Source: Acidimicrobiaceae bacterium
GTDB taxonomy: Bacteria > Actinomycetota > Acidimicrobiia > Acidimicrobiales > RAAP-2
NCBI GenBank assembly: GCA_003133325.1
Contig: PKXA01000088.1
Coordinates: forward strand, 7,002 to 71,001
Direction: 5' to 3'
Length of the DNA stretch: 64,000 bases
Shown: piece by piece, positions 16,315 through 24,842 of the stretch
Layout: every line of letters starts with the position of its first letter
Position numbering within the stretch: the first letter of the stretch is position 1
Notes under the pieces: generated by a model
Database searches by the model: none
The model's input: only the letters and a program-made list of their open reading frames with translations
Told to the model about the DNA's origin: nothing
Program-made: the position numbers and the translations under genes

Positions 16315-17618
16315 GCCCCAACGATTCCGCCTTCACCGACACCCTGATCTCCCGGAAGTTCCGGGAGCGCATCGTGCTGGTCGGCGTTGTCTTCCCTCAT
16401 ACCACCGTGGCCTCTGTCGAAGCCGGCCTTGATGAGCTGGCCCGGCTGGTGGACACGGCCGGGGCCGATGTGATGGATCGGATCGTCCAGCGCCGGGCTA
16501 CTCCTGATCCCGCCACCTTCGTGGGGAAGGGCAAAGCGGAAGAGCTCCTGTCGATATGCCTGGCCGTCGACGCCGACACGGTGGTGTTTGACGACGATCT
16601 GAGCCCGGCCCAACAGAGGAACCTCGAGAAGATCCTCGGCCGGACCGCCATCGACCGGACGGCGGTGATACTCGATATCTTTGCCCAGAACGCCCGCACT
16701 CCCGAGGGGCGCGCCCAGGTGGAGCTGGCACTGCTCCGGTATCGGCTTCCCCGCCTCCGGGGACGCGGCACGGCGTTCAGCCAGCAAGCCGGTGGGATCG
16801 GGACACGGGGTCCCGGTGAGACCCAGCTCGAAGTCGATCGCCGGCGCCTCGTGCGGCGGATGACCAGACTCGAATCCGATCTCCGGCAGTTGGACAGAAC
16901 CCGTCGTACCCAACGCAAGGGGCGGGCGCGGTCACGGCAGCGCACAGTCTCCCTGGTCGGATACACCAATGCCGGCAAGTCGACACTCCTGAACCGGCTG
17001 TGCGGTGCCGACGTGCTGGTGGAGAACCGGCTCTTCTCCACTCTCGATCCAAGGACCCGTCAGCTCGCCCTACCCGGCGGCGAGACGGTGCTCCTCACTG
17101 ACACCGTCGGGTTCGTCCGCAAACTGCCCCACCAGGTGGTCGAAGCGTTCCGGTCCACTCTCGAAGTTGTGGGTGAGTCGGATCTCATCGTCCACGTGGT
17201 GGACGGATCGGCCCCCGATTTCGAGGGTCAGATCGACGCGGTCCGCTCAGTACTCTCCGAAATCGGAGCCGAAGGGCTCCCCGAGCTCCTCGTGGTGAAT
17301 AAAGCTGACGCGGTGGTGGCCCTTGGCGAAGAAGCGGCCCAAGAGAGCAAGCGGCTCATGGACGCCCACCCCGGCTCGGTCATTGCATCAGCTCTCACCG
17401 GCGAGGGAATCGACGAGCTATTGACAGCCATCGGTGACCGGCTCCGGGTCGGAAACCGGGTGGTGGAGCTGGTCATCCCCTGGGCGAGAGGCGACGTATT
17501 GGCCGCCGTCCACCGCGAGGGTGAGATCGTCAGTGAGGTGGCCAGCGATGACGCCACCCACCTCCATGTGGTGCTGGACGACGTGGGCAAGGCTCGATTC
17601 CGGGAATTTTGCGCCTGA
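16311..17618 (+). CDS. hflX: ribosome-associated GTPase HflX
   Basis: A GTPase that splits stalled or stressed ribosomes. It has the HflX N-terminal domain with its FVGKGKAEEL nucleotide-binding segment, the GPGETQLEVDRR linker helix, then the G domain: G1 GYTNAGKST at about residues 217-225, G3 DTVGF and G4 NKAD. It has 435 residues. The ATG overlapping the dapF stop is preferred over one 24 nt upstream. The gene overlaps the next aminotransferase by one nucleotide (TGATG). Confidence 0.95.
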   Translation: MSPNDSAFTDTLISRKFRERIVLVGVVFPHTTVASVEAGLDELARLVDTAGADVMDRIVQRRATPDPATFVGKGKAEELLSICLAVDADTVVFDDDLSPAQQRNLEKILGRTAIDRTAVILDIFAQNARTPEGRAQVELALLRYRLPRLRGRGTAFSQQAGGIGTRGPGETQLEVDRRRLVRRMTRLESDLRQLDRTRRTQRKGRARSRQRTVSLVGYTNAGKSTLLNRLCGADVLVENRLFSTLDPRTRQLALPGGETVLLTDTVGFVRKLPHQVVEAFRSTLEVVGESDLIVHVVDGSAPDFEGQIDAVRSVLSEIGAEGLPELLVVNKADAVVALGEEAAQESKRLMDAHPGSVIASALTGEGIDELLTAIGDRLRVGNRVVELVIPWARGDVLAAVHREGEIVSEVASDDATHLHVVLDDVGKARFREFCA

Positions 17619-18799
17619 TGAGCACCATCACGCCACATTCCACGGTCGGCTTCTCGCCTCCGCCGTATCCCTACGACCGGTTGACGGCTCTACGAGAGCG
17701 AGCGGTTCAGCGATTCGGTGATCTGGTCCAGGGGAGCACCGGAATCGTCGACTGCTCCATAGGCACTCCGTGCGACCCGCCGCCGGATGCAGTCATCGAG
17801 GCCGAGGCATCGTCGGGGACAGAGCGGGGCTATCCCACCTCTCCCGGGTCGCTCGCCTATCGGCATGCCGCCGCCGGGTGGTTGTCCAGGCGGTTCGGGG
17901 CGATTGTCGACCCTGAACACGAGTTGGCCGCTTGCGTAGGGACCAAGGAGTTCGTAGCGTCGGCTGCCCAGTACCTCCGCCTTCGTACTCCTGGGCGGGA
18001 CACCGTCCTCTACCCGTCGGTGTCGTACCCCACTTACGCCATGGGGGCGTTGCTGGGTGGTTGCCGATCCGTCCCGGTGAAGGAGCTTCCGGGGGGAGGA
18101 CTCGACCTCGGCTCGATTCCCGCCGGCGACGTCGAGCGGGCCCTGCTGTTGTGGGCCAACACCCCGTCGAACCCGACCGGGTTGCTCACCGATATGGATG
18201 CGGTGGCCGAGTGGGGTCGCCATCATGGGATCCCCATTTTTTCCGACGAGTGTTATGCCGAGTTCACCTGGGATGGCCCGCCCAGGACCGTCTTGACTAA
18301 CGGATTGGACGGGGTGGTGGCGGTGCATTCCCTGTCCAAACGGTCCAACATGGCCGGGGTCCGGGCCGGCTTCTACGCCGGGGATCCCGATATCGTCGGT
18401 TACCTGCTCGATGTCCGGCGTCACGCCGGGTTGATGGTTCCGGGCCCGGTCCAAGCTGCCGCGGTGGTGGCCTTCGACGACGACTCGCACGTGGAGGTCC
18501 AACGGCAGCGTTACCGGGAACGGCTGAGCTACCTCCGTGGAGTACTGGCCGACGCAGGTCTCCCGACTCCGATGCCGGCAGGTGGCTTCTACCTGTGGGT
18601 GGCGGTTCCCACCTCGGTACCAGACGGCGGGTGGGGCCTGGTCGAAACGTTGGCATTGGAAGGCGGCCTGCTGGCCAGTCCCGGCGAACTCTACGGAGAG
18701 GGCGGTGCCGGCTTCGTCAGGGTGGCGATGGTACAGCCGATGGAGCGGTTGCGATTGGTGGGCGAACGACTGGTGGGAAAGGACCTCTCCGGTAGGTAG
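17618..18799 (+). CDS. dapC: succinyldiaminopimelate transaminase
   Basis: A PLP-dependent class I/II aminotransferase of 393 residues. The Schiff-base lysine is Lys241 in SLSKRSNMAG, and NTPSNPTG is the conserved cofactor and substrate motif. Family membership alone would leave the substrate open, but the gene lies just before dapD and dapE, and the RSNMAG(V)RAGF stretch is typical of actinobacterial succinyl-DAP aminotransferases. It therefore most likely makes N-succinyl-LL-DAP. It overlaps the hflX stop by one base, suggesting termination-reinitiation. Confidence 0.9.
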   Translation: MSTITPHSTVGFSPPPYPYDRLTALRERAVQRFGDLVQGSTGIVDCSIGTPCDPPPDAVIEAEASSGTERGYPTSPGSLAYRHAAAGWLSRRFGAIVDPEHELAACVGTKEFVASAAQYLRLRTPGRDTVLYPSVSYPTYAMGALLGGCRSVPVKELPGGGLDLGSIPAGDVERALLLWANTPSNPTGLLTDMDAVAEWGRHHGIPIFSDECYAEFTWDGPPRTVLTNGLDGVVAVHSLSKRSNMAGVRAGFYAGDPDIVGYLLDVRRHAGLMVPGPVQAAAVVAFDDDSHVEVQRQRYRERLSYLRGVLADAGLPTPMPAGGFYLWVAVPTSVPDGGWGLVETLALEGGLLASPGELYGEGGAGFVRVAMVQPMERLRLVGERLVGKDLSGR

Positions 18800-18838
18800 A
18801 TGCCGATGGCGACGACCGGACCGTCGGATCGTCAGGGC

Positions 18839-18844
18839 TAACGT
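18839..18844 (+). promoter_or_regulatory. -10 box for leaderless dapD
   Basis: TAACGT, 6 nt, then the dapD ATG. Confidence 0.55.
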
Positions 18845-18850
18845 CTCTCC

Positions 18851-19678
18851 ATGGCAGACCTGCAGTCGCACATCGAAGAACTATGGGCCCGGGCATCCGA
18901 GTTGACCCCCGACGATACCGATGCCCTGACCATCGTGGCCGAGGCCATCGGGCTCCTCGATACCGGCGAGGCCCGAATCGCCGAGGTGGACCCGGTCTCT
19001 GATGAAGTGGTGGTCCACCAGTGGTTGAAACAGGCGATCCTGATGCTGTTCCGCCTCAAGTCGATGGAGACGATGGAAGTCGGGCCGTTCGAGTTCGCCG
19101 ACAAGCTTCCCCTCAAGAGGGACTACGCCGCCGCGGGCGTCCGGGTGGTCCCGGGCGCGTCGGCCCGTTGGGGCTCCTTCCTCGACCGAGGGGTCATCTG
19201 TATGCCCAGCTATGTCAACATCGGGGCCCGGGTCGGAGCTGACAGCATGGTGGACACCTGGGCAACGGTGGGCTCTTGCGCCCAGATCGGCGAACGGGTC
19301 CACCTCTCGGGCGGAGTGGGCATCGGCGGGGTGCTCGAGCCCGCCCAGGCTGCCCCGGTGGTCATCGAGGACGACGTGATGATCGGGAGCCGGTGCATGG
19401 TCACCGAGGGGGCCAGGGTCGGCCGCGGGTCACTGCTGGGTGCGGGAGTGATTCTCAATCCTTCCATCCCGGTGATCGATGCCGAGACCGGCGAAGAGCT
19501 GAGCCGCGGACGGGTGCCGCCGTGGTGCGTGGCCGTCCAGGCCTCGCGCCGGCGTGAGTTCTCGGGCGGGGAGTTCTTTCTTCCCTGCGTGCTGGTCATC
19601 AAACGGTTGACCGAGGGGCAACGCCACGACAAGGCGCACCTGAACGATGTTCTCCGACAGCACGGCGTCTCGACGTGA
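18851..19678 (+). CDS. dapD: tetrahydrodipicolinate N-succinyltransferase, E. coli type
   Basis: Transfers succinyl from succinyl-CoA to tetrahydrodipicolinate. An N-terminal helical domain (VTHQWLK-like VVHQWLK near residue 58) is followed by the left-handed beta-helix with hexapeptide repeats. The long conserved block from MPSYVNIGA through MVDTWATVGSCAQIG to GGVGIGGVLEP is almost that of the E. coli enzyme. The 275-residue length also fits that type rather than the longer, divergent DapD described from Mycobacterium. dapE follows with a 4-nt overlap. Confidence 0.95.
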   Translation: MADLQSHIEELWARASELTPDDTDALTIVAEAIGLLDTGEARIAEVDPVSDEVVVHQWLKQAILMLFRLKSMETMEVGPFEFADKLPLKRDYAAAGVRVVPGASARWGSFLDRGVICMPSYVNIGARVGADSMVDTWATVGSCAQIGERVHLSGGVGIGGVLEPAQAAPVVIEDDVMIGSRCMVTEGARVGRGSLLGAGVILNPSIPVIDAETGEELSRGRVPPWCVAVQASRRREFSGGEFFLPCVLVIKRLTEGQRHDKAHLNDVLRQHGVST

Positions 19679-20766
19679 CCGACACCATTCCGTCCGGTCT
19701 GCTCGGTCTGACCAAGTCGCTGGTCGCCATCCCGTCGGTCAGCCATCAGGAGGGACCCATGGCCGACGCGGTGGAAGCTGCGCTGCGGCTCTGTCCGTGG
19801 CTGCATCTGGACCGGGTGGGGGACAATGTGGTGGCCCGGACCGATCTCGGTAGGTCGACCCGGTTGATGTTGGCCGGCCATCTCGATACCGTCCCGCCTG
19901 CCGCCGGAAACAACGAACCACGGCTCGAGGGTGACATTCTCTATGGCCTCGGGGCAACCGACATGAAGGGGGGGCTGGCCGTCTTCCTCCATCTGGCCGG
20001 CACCATCCCCGAGCCGGCGGTGGATGTCACCTGGTGTTTCTACGCCTGCGAAGAGGTGGCCCGACGCCACAGTGGCCTCGAGGTGTTGTGGCACGAGCGT
20101 CCCGAGCTCCTCCAGGCCGATGCGGCCATCTTGGGGGAGCCCACCGGCGGTGTGGTGGAGGCGGGTTGTCAGGGCACCATGCAGATCCGGATGGTGATGG
20201 CCGGGGAACGGGCCCATACCGCCCGACCTTTCGCCGGGCGCAACGCCATCCACCGGCTCGGCCCCGTGCTCGATGCCATCGGCGCCTACGAGAGCCGCCG
20301 GGTGGTGATCGAGGGCTGCGAGTACGCCGAGCAACTCCAAGCCGTACGGGTGGAAGGGGGAGTGGCCGGAAACGTGGTGCCCGACGAAGCGGCGGTGATC
20401 ATCAATCACCGGTTTGCCCCTGATCGTGATGCCGCCGAGGCCGAAGCATCGGTGCGGGCGCGTTTCGACCACGTGATGGAGCTTGGTGATTCATGGGAGG
20501 TGGTCGAGGCGGTAGCGGGGGCACCCCCAGCCCTCGGGGCTCCGTTGTTGTCCAGACTGGTGGCCGCGAGCGGCGCCCCACCCGGGGCCAAGGTGGGATG
20601 GACCGACGTGGCATCCTTCGCCGCTCACGGGATACCGGCCACCAACTTCGGGCCCGGCGACCCGCTGTTGGCCCATACGCCAGGTGAACATGTGAGCGTC
20701 TCCGAACTCGAACAGGCCGCAGATGTGCTCGCCACCTTGTTGACGGCAAATTCCAACCATGGATGA
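19675..20766 (+). CDS. dapE: succinyl-diaminopimelate desuccinylase
   Basis: An M20-family di-zinc hydrolase that removes succinate to give LL-DAP. Metal-binding segments are MLAGHLDTVP, GLGATDMKGGLAV and CEEVARRHSG; the central lid domain carries GERAHTARPF. It has 363 residues, normal for the family. The GTG start overlaps the dapD stop (GTGA), and its own end overlaps the start of a broken gene by 8 nt. dapC, dapD and dapE together complete the succinylase branch. Confidence 0.93.
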   Translation: MTDTIPSGLLGLTKSLVAIPSVSHQEGPMADAVEAALRLCPWLHLDRVGDNVVARTDLGRSTRLMLAGHLDTVPPAAGNNEPRLEGDILYGLGATDMKGGLAVFLHLAGTIPEPAVDVTWCFYACEEVARRHSGLEVLWHERPELLQADAAILGEPTGGVVEAGCQGTMQIRMVMAGERAHTARPFAGRNAIHRLGPVLDAIGAYESRRVVIEGCEYAEQLQAVRVEGGVAGNVVPDEAAVIINHRFAPDRDAAEAEASVRARFDHVMELGDSWEVVEAVAGAPPALGAPLLSRLVAASGAPPGAKVGWTDVASFAAHGIPATNFGPGDPLLAHTPGEHVSVSELEQAADVLATLLTANSNHG

Positions 20767-21168
20767 GATCGAACTGCTGTCAGGCGTCCTGACCAAGACA
20801 ACCACCGTCGTGGCCGGTGTGAGTGAAGATCAGTGGAGGCTCCCGACGCCGTGCGACGAGTTAAGCGTCCATGAATTGATGAACCACATGGTGGGATGAT
20901 GTCAGGGGCGATGGTCTTCAACATGACGGTGATGGAGTACCTGGCCCACGGGTGGGACCTGGCGTCGGCCACCGGTCAGAGTCCCTACGCCGAAGCCGAA
21001 GCGGCCGACGCGCTGAACCTGGCCAAGGTGATGCTCCTACCCGAATACCAGGGCGGGGGCATGGCGTTCGGTGCGATTGTCCCGGTGAGCGGCGAGGCCC
21101 CCGCCATCAATCGGCTGATTGCCTTCCTCGGACGTGACCCGGCCTGGGCGGGATCGCCCACCCAGTAG
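20759..21168 (+). pseudogene. broken TIGR03086/maleylpyruvate-isomerase-like gene
   Basis: The remains of a DinB-fold, mycothiol-dependent maleylpyruvate-isomerase-like metal-binding protein. An intact start overlaps the end of dapE and encodes 46 residues ending HELMNHMVG, the typical N-terminal metal-site helix, before TGA at 20897. The C-terminal part continues in another frame (VMEYLAHGWDLASATGQ to AGSPTQ). The family is about 190 residues; here about 60 residues between the two metal-site helices are missing and the frames differ, so a deletion plus frameshift is indicated. It also contains a TTA codon, rare in this DNA. A sequencing or assembly error is possible but would not explain the missing middle. 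Confidence 0.75.
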
Positions 21169-21169
21169 G

Positions 21170-21175
21170 TAGGCT
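21170..21175 (+). promoter_or_regulatory. -10 box for leaderless aldo/keto reductase gene
   Basis: TAGGCT, 6 nt, then ATG. It starts right after the stop codon of the pseudogene. Confidence 0.55.
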
Positions 21176-21181
21176 CGGGTT

Positions 21182-22183
21182 ATGGCAATTCCCACTCGCA
21201 TATTGGGCACCGGCGGACTGGTGGTGTCGGCCCAGGGCCTCGGATGCATGGGGATGAGCGAGTTCTATGGCCCGGGCGACGAATCGGAGTCGGTTGCCAC
21301 CATCAACGCCGCGCTCGACCTCGGGGTCACCTTGCTCGACACCGCCGATATGTACGGGCCCTATGTCAACGAGGAGCTGGTGGGACGCGCGATTGCCACC
21401 CGACGGGATGAGGTCGTCCTTGCCACCAAGTTCGGCATAGTCCGGGGGGAAGATCCGGCCCATCGGTCGATCCGGGGCGATGCGGAGTACGTGCACAATT
21501 CGTGCGACGCCTCCCTGGCCCGACTGGGTGTGGACCACATCGATCTCTACTACCAGCACCGGACCGACGGCACGGTGCCGGTGGAGGAGACAGTCGGCGC
21601 CATGGCTGAACTGGTGGCGGAGGGAAAGGTGCGTTATCTGGGTTTGTCCGAGGCGTCACCCGACACGCTGCGACGCGCCGACGCAGTGCACCCGATCGCT
21701 GCCCTGCAGAGCGAATGGTCGCTCTGGAGCCGTGATGTCGAAGGCGGCGTCATCGAGACGGCCCGCGAGCTCGGTATCGGGATTGTGCCCTATAGCCCGC
21801 TTGGTCGTGGGTTCCTCACCGGCCAGATCACCTCGCCCGACGACTTTCCCGAAGGTGACTTCCGGAAATACCTCCCCCGGTTCACCGGGAAGAACTTCGA
21901 CAGCAATATCGAACTGGTCAATCGGGTCCGTTCCCTGGCCGACCAGAAGGGCGCAACGCCCGGCCAGCTGGCTCTGGCATGGGTTCAATCACGGGGTGAG
22001 GACGTCGTGCCGATCCCAGGGACCAAGCGGCGAACCCATCTTGCCGAGAATGTGGCCGCCCTCACCATCGAACTCACACCGGCGGACCTGGCGGCCATCG
22101 AAGACGTGTTTCCGACAGGGGTTGTGTCGGGGGATCGCTACCCCGACATGAGCTCGATCGGGATTCCGAGCCCCAACCTCTGA
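21182..22183 (+). CDS. aldo/keto reductase
   Basis: An NADPH-dependent oxidoreductase of the AKR superfamily, TIM barrel, 333 residues. The catalytic residues appear as Asp and Tyr in [10 protein letters not shown] (residues 51-60), a Lys in VVLATKFG and a His in YYQHR. The C-terminal [13 protein letters not shown] is the cofactor-phosphate motif. It resembles the YhdN/AKR13-like group that acts on small aldehydes, but the substrate is unknown. It is convergent with lexA, with only 9 nt between the stop codons and no visible terminator. Confidence 0.93.
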   Translation: MAIPTRILGTGGLVVSAQGLGCMGMSEFYGPGDESESVATINAALDLGVTLLDTADMYGPYVNEELVGRAIATRRDEVVLATKFGIVRGEDPAHRSIRGDAEYVHNSCDASLARLGVDHIDLYYQHRTDGTVPVEETVGAMAELVAEGKVRYLGLSEASPDTLRRADAVHPIAALQSEWSLWSRDVEGGVIETARELGIGIVPYSPLGRGFLTGQITSPDDFPEGDFRKYLPRFTGKNFDSNIELVNRVRSLADQKGATPGQLALAWVQSRGEDVVPIPGTKRRTHLAENVAALTIELTPADLAAIEDVFPTGVVSGDRYPDMSSIGIPSPNL

Positions 22184-22192
22184 ATCGGTGGC

Positions 22193-22822
22193 TTACAGTC
22201 GTCGCAGGACGGTGACCACTTTTCCGTAGATGGTCACCTCGGCCGGGTCGAACTCCATGGGCGTCAGGCGCTGATTGGCCGGGGTCAGGACCACCTTGCC
22301 ACCACGGGTGGAGAATCGTTTCACCGTCGCTTCCCCATCCGGTATGCCGGCCACCACTATGTCGTTCCGTTCGGCTTCGGGTTGCTGGCGGACCACCACG
22401 AAGTCGCCGTCCACAATGCCGTCATCCACCATCGAATCGCCATGGACCTTCACCATGAACAGCGATCCCGTCCCGGTGAAGTCCTCGGGGAGCGGATACA
22501 ACTCCTCGATGTTCTCTTGTGCGAGCACGCCGGTACCCGCGGCCACATCACCGACGAGGGGCACGTGGCGAATGGGGCGCGAGTCCATCACCACCTTGGA
22601 CGAGGGATCGAACCGGACCTCGATCGCCCTCGGTTTACTGGGGTCTCTTCTCAGGTACCCCTCGCGTTGCAACACGGCAAGGTGAGCATGGACCGTCGAA
22701 GACGAGGCCAAGCCCACCGACTCGCCGATCTCTCGCACCGAGGGTGGATACCCGCGATCCCTGAGTGATTCCGAAATACAGTCCAGTATCTGTTTACGCT
22801 TGATGCTCAGTACCTGGGCCAC
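22193..22822 (-). CDS. lexA: LexA repressor, SOS regulator
   Basis: A self-cleaving repressor of the SOS response. The N-terminal winged helix covers about residues 4-65 (PPSVREIGESVGLASSSTVHAHL). The autocleavage site is Ala95-Gly96 (DVAAGTG), and the S24 protease dyad is Ser130 (HGDSMVDDG) with Lys168 (EATVKRFS). The GTG start gives 209 residues; longer in-frame starts exist but would place the promoter and LexA boxes inside the gene. Two LexA boxes flank its own -35 and -10 boxes, so it is autorepressed. The divergent neighbour encodes a LysM protein, the arrangement known from lexA-yneA in Bacillus and lexA-Rv2719c in Mycobacterium. Confidence 0.97.
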   Translation of the reverse strand: MAQVLSIKRKQILDCISESLRDRGYPPSVREIGESVGLASSSTVHAHLAVLQREGYLRRDPSKPRAIEVRFDPSSKVVMDSRPIRHVPLVGDVAAGTGVLAQENIEELYPLPEDFTGTGSLFMVKVHGDSMVDDGIVDGDFVVVRQQPEAERNDIVVAGIPDGEATVKRFSTRGGKVVLTPANQRLTPMEFDPAEVTIYGKVVTVLRRL

Positions 22823-22888
22823 GGGTCCCCCTGCTCTGTGCGGTCGGAGTGCTGCTCTCGGTGTGCTCGGCGACGCGGCATGTGACGG

Positions 22889-22902
22889 CGAACATCTGTT
22901 TG
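22889..22902 (-). promoter_or_regulatory. LexA box 1 (lexA-proximal)
   Basis: CGAACATCTGTTTG, a near-palindromic Gram-positive SOS box. It lies just downstream of the lexA -10 box. Confidence 0.85.
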
Positions 22903-22906
22903 TAAG

Positions 22907-22935
22907 ACGGTAACTCAGGAGATCCCAAAAAGCAA
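22907..22935 (-). promoter_or_regulatory. lexA promoter
   Basis: Read on the minus strand: -35 TTGCTT (22930-22935), 17 nt spacer, -10 TACCGT (22907-22912). LexA boxes touch both ends. Confidence 0.7.
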
Positions 22936-22946
22936 ACATCCGTTCG
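22933..22946. promoter_or_regulatory. LexA box 2
   Basis: CAAACATCCGTTCG, overlapping the lexA -35 box. Confidence 0.85.
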
Positions 22947-22955
22947 ATAAATGCC

Positions 22956-22961
22956 TTGACA
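22956..22961 (+). promoter_or_regulatory. -35 box of the LysM gene promoter
   Basis: Perfect TTGACA directly before LexA box 3. The -10 box is unclear: TTCGAT at 22980 (18 nt spacing) is the best fit. Either way the promoter is covered by LexA boxes 3 and 4. Confidence 0.5.
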
Positions 22962-22962
22962 C

Positions 22963-22976
22963 CGAACAGACGTTCG
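22963..22976. promoter_or_regulatory. LexA box 3
   Basis: CGAACAGACGTTCG, a consensus-like SOS box inside the LysM gene promoter. Confidence 0.88.
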
Positions 22977-22995
22977 TGATTCGATATATCCATGA

Positions 22996-23009
22996 CGAAC
23001 AGACGTTCG
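22996..23009. promoter_or_regulatory. LexA box 4
   Basis: A second, identical copy of box 3, 33 bp further on (about three helical turns), so two LexA dimers could bind the same DNA face. Confidence 0.88.
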
Positions 23010-23056
23010 ATGAGTCAGCATCTGGTTCAGGGATCGCCCATGGGGCGGGGCCGGTA

Positions 23057-23542
23057 ATGGCTGCGCTCTCGATGCCATCTCCGTTGGCCCGGGGCGGGGG
23101 CCGTCGTCGCCAGGGTGGGGGGTCCTTACGGTTGATGAGTGGTGACCAGGTCATCCGACCGATGAGCGGTGCCGAGCCGCTCCCGGAGACCGCCGAGGGC
23201 CCGTTCCTGGTGGTCGTGCCCGATCGGCAACGGGCGAGCCGCACACGACGCCGGACGTCGCAGTCGGTCAGGTTTCGGCGCACGATGTTGGCGGTCACCG
23301 GCCTCTTCTTGATCGGCCTGGCTCTTCCGCTTGGCGGAACCGGTGGTCACTCCCACGCCCCCGGTTCCGCTCTGGCGGGGGCCGGGCATGCCGTTGAGTA
23401 CACCGTGCAGCCCGGCGATTCCCTATGGTCCATCGCCGTTGCCGTCGATCCCTCTGCGGACCCCCGACCCTTGGTGGCGAAATTGGCGGCGCAGACCGGG
23501 TCCTCCAGCGTGGAGCCTGGCGAGCGGATCGCCCTTCCCTGA
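23057..23542 (+). CDS. SOS-controlled LysM membrane protein, probable cell-division inhibitor
   Basis: A 161-residue protein with a basic N-terminus, one membrane segment at about 77-94 (MLAVTGLFLIGLALPLGG) and a C-terminal LysM domain at about 113-161 (YTVQPGDSLWSIA). This build, together with divergence from lexA and two perfect LexA boxes in its promoter, matches YneA of Bacillus, DivS of Corynebacterium and Rv2719c (ChiZ) of Mycobacterium, which delay division during DNA damage. Function is inferred from that context. The start is uncertain: ATG at 23057 is the first one clear of the LexA boxes with reasonable spacing; in-frame ATGs at 23075 and 23135 are alternatives. Confidence 0.82.
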   Translation: MAALSMPSPLARGGGRRRQGGGSLRLMSGDQVIRPMSGAEPLPETAEGPFLVVVPDRQRASRTRRRTSQSVRFRRTMLAVTGLFLIGLALPLGGTGGHSHAPGSALAGAGHAVEYTVQPGDSLWSIAVAVDPSADPRPLVAKLAAQTGSSSVEPGERIALP

Positions 23543-23580
23543 TCGCCGACGAGGTGGGGCGAGCCGGCCCGGGGCGATCA
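23540..23580 (+). terminator. possible hairpin terminator after LysM gene
   Basis: TGATCGCC (23540-23547, including the stop codon) pairs with GGCGATCA (23573-23580); the interior can form a further GC-rich stem. No T-run follows. Confidence 0.4.
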
Positions 23581-23643
23581 CGTGGACAAAATGGAGGAAC
23601 TACCCCCGCTGCCGGACTGGACGGAGGGCGTTCGTTGCAGCAG

Positions 23644-23649
23644 TAGCCT
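23644..23649 (+). promoter_or_regulatory. -10 box for leaderless nrdR
   Basis: TAGCCT, 6 nt, then GTG of nrdR. Confidence 0.58.
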
Positions 23650-23655
23650 CGGTGC

Positions 23656-24129
23656 GTGCTGTGTCCCTGGTGCCTGGCTGACGACGATCGGGTCGTCGAC
23701 TCTCGGTTGGCGGAAGACGGCGCGGCGACCAGACGGCGTCGGGAATGCAACGGGTGTGGCCACCGGTACACCACGTTCGAGAGAATCGACGAGGTTCCAT
23801 TGATGGTCGTGAAGCGCTCGGGGCTCCGTGCACCGTTCGACCGGATGAAGGTCATCAACGGCTTGCGCGCCGCGACGAAGAACCGACCGGTCTCTGAGAA
23901 ACAGCTCGAGGGGGTGGCACAAGCCGTCGAGGATGCCTTGCGAGAGGATGGCACTGTGCCGACGACAGAGCAGATTGGCCTTGCGGTGCTTGACCGGCTG
24001 AGGTTTGTGGACGAGGTGGCATATCTTCGGTTTGCCAGCGTTTACAAGGGTTTTGAAGGTGTTGACGATTTTCGGCGCGAGGTCGGGCTCTTGACCAAGG
24101 CCACTGCCCCCAAGCAGATCGGGTCCTAG
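23656..24129 (+). CDS. nrdR: transcriptional repressor NrdR
   Basis: A nucleotide-sensing repressor of ribonucleotide reductase genes. The N-terminal zinc ribbon begins at once (LCPWC, then CNGCGHRYTTFER) and is followed by the ATP-cone domain (VVKRSGLRAPFDRMKV and onward). It has 157 residues, normal for the family. The GTG start is fixed by the zinc ribbon and by the -10 box 6 nt upstream. The lexA-LysM-nrdR order is shared with mycobacteria, but here no ribonucleotide reductase gene follows; its targets lie outside the window. Confidence 0.96.
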   Translation: MLCPWCLADDDRVVDSRLAEDGAATRRRRECNGCGHRYTTFERIDEVPLMVVKRSGLRAPFDRMKVINGLRAATKNRPVSEKQLEGVAQAVEDALREDGTVPTTEQIGLAVLDRLRFVDEVAYLRFASVYKGFEGVDDFRREVGLLTKATAPKQIGS

Positions 24130-24131
24130 GC

Positions 24132-24842
24132 ATGGTGGAGCTCTTGGAGGACGCTCCCGCCCGGGCGCTCGCCATCTATGCCCATCCCGACGATCCTGAT
24201 GTGGGTTGTGGCGGAACGCTGGCGGCGTGGGCGGCAAAGGGGAGCGAGGTCCATACCCTCTTGTGCACCGGTGGGGACAAAGGATCGACCGACCCTTCGG
24301 CCGATCCGGGAGAATTGGTCGCCAAGCGAGCCGTCGAGGCCGGAGAAGCTGCGGCGCTGATCGGGCTGGCCGGCCAAGAGTTCCTGCACTATCTGGATGG
24401 AGAGCTCGATGACGACGTCGGATTGCGGCAGGCGATTGTCTCGGTGATCCGTCGTCTCCGACCGGACGTCGTTCTCTGCCCCGATCCCACAGCCGTCTTC
24501 TTCGGTCAGGACTATTTCAACCATCGGGATCACCGCTTCACCGGATGGGCGGTCCTCGACGCGGTGGCCCCGGCGACAGCGCTACCCCTGTATTTCCCCG
24601 AAGCCGGGCCCGCCCATCAGGTGTCCACTGTGCTGATGTCGGGGACACTGGAGCCCGACGTCTGGGTGGACATCTCGACAACCGTCGAGGTGAAGGTGCT
24701 GGCGGTGGGGTGCCATCGGAGCCAGTTCCCCGACGGTGCCGAATGGGCCAGGTCTGCGGTTCACGGTGCAGCCGAGGATGCCGGCCGTAATGCCGGGGTC
24801 CGCTTCGCCGAGGGGTTCCGGAGGTTGCGCCTCGGTGGATGA
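24132..24842 (+). CDS. PIG-L (LmbE-like) deacetylase
   Basis: A zinc-dependent N-deacetylase of the LmbE/MshB fold, 236 residues. The hallmark AHPDD is at residues 17-21, with TGGDKGSTD following and a conserved Asn-His-x-Asp-His region (YFNHRDHR) near 129-136. Family members act on N-acetylglucosamine-type groups in small thiols, lipids and antibiotics; which one applies here is unknown. It begins 2 nt after nrdR and its end overlaps dinB by 8 nt, so it may be part of the nrdR transcript. Confidence 0.88.
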   Translation: MVELLEDAPARALAIYAHPDDPDVGCGGTLAAWAAKGSEVHTLLCTGGDKGSTDPSADPGELVAKRAVEAGEAAALIGLAGQEFLHYLDGELDDDVGLRQAIVSVIRRLRPDVVLCPDPTAVFFGQDYFNHRDHRFTGWAVLDAVAPATALPLYFPEAGPAHQVSTVLMSGTLEPDVWVDISTTVEVKVLAVGCHRSQFPDGAEWARSAVHGAAEDAGRNAGVRFAEGFRRLRLGG

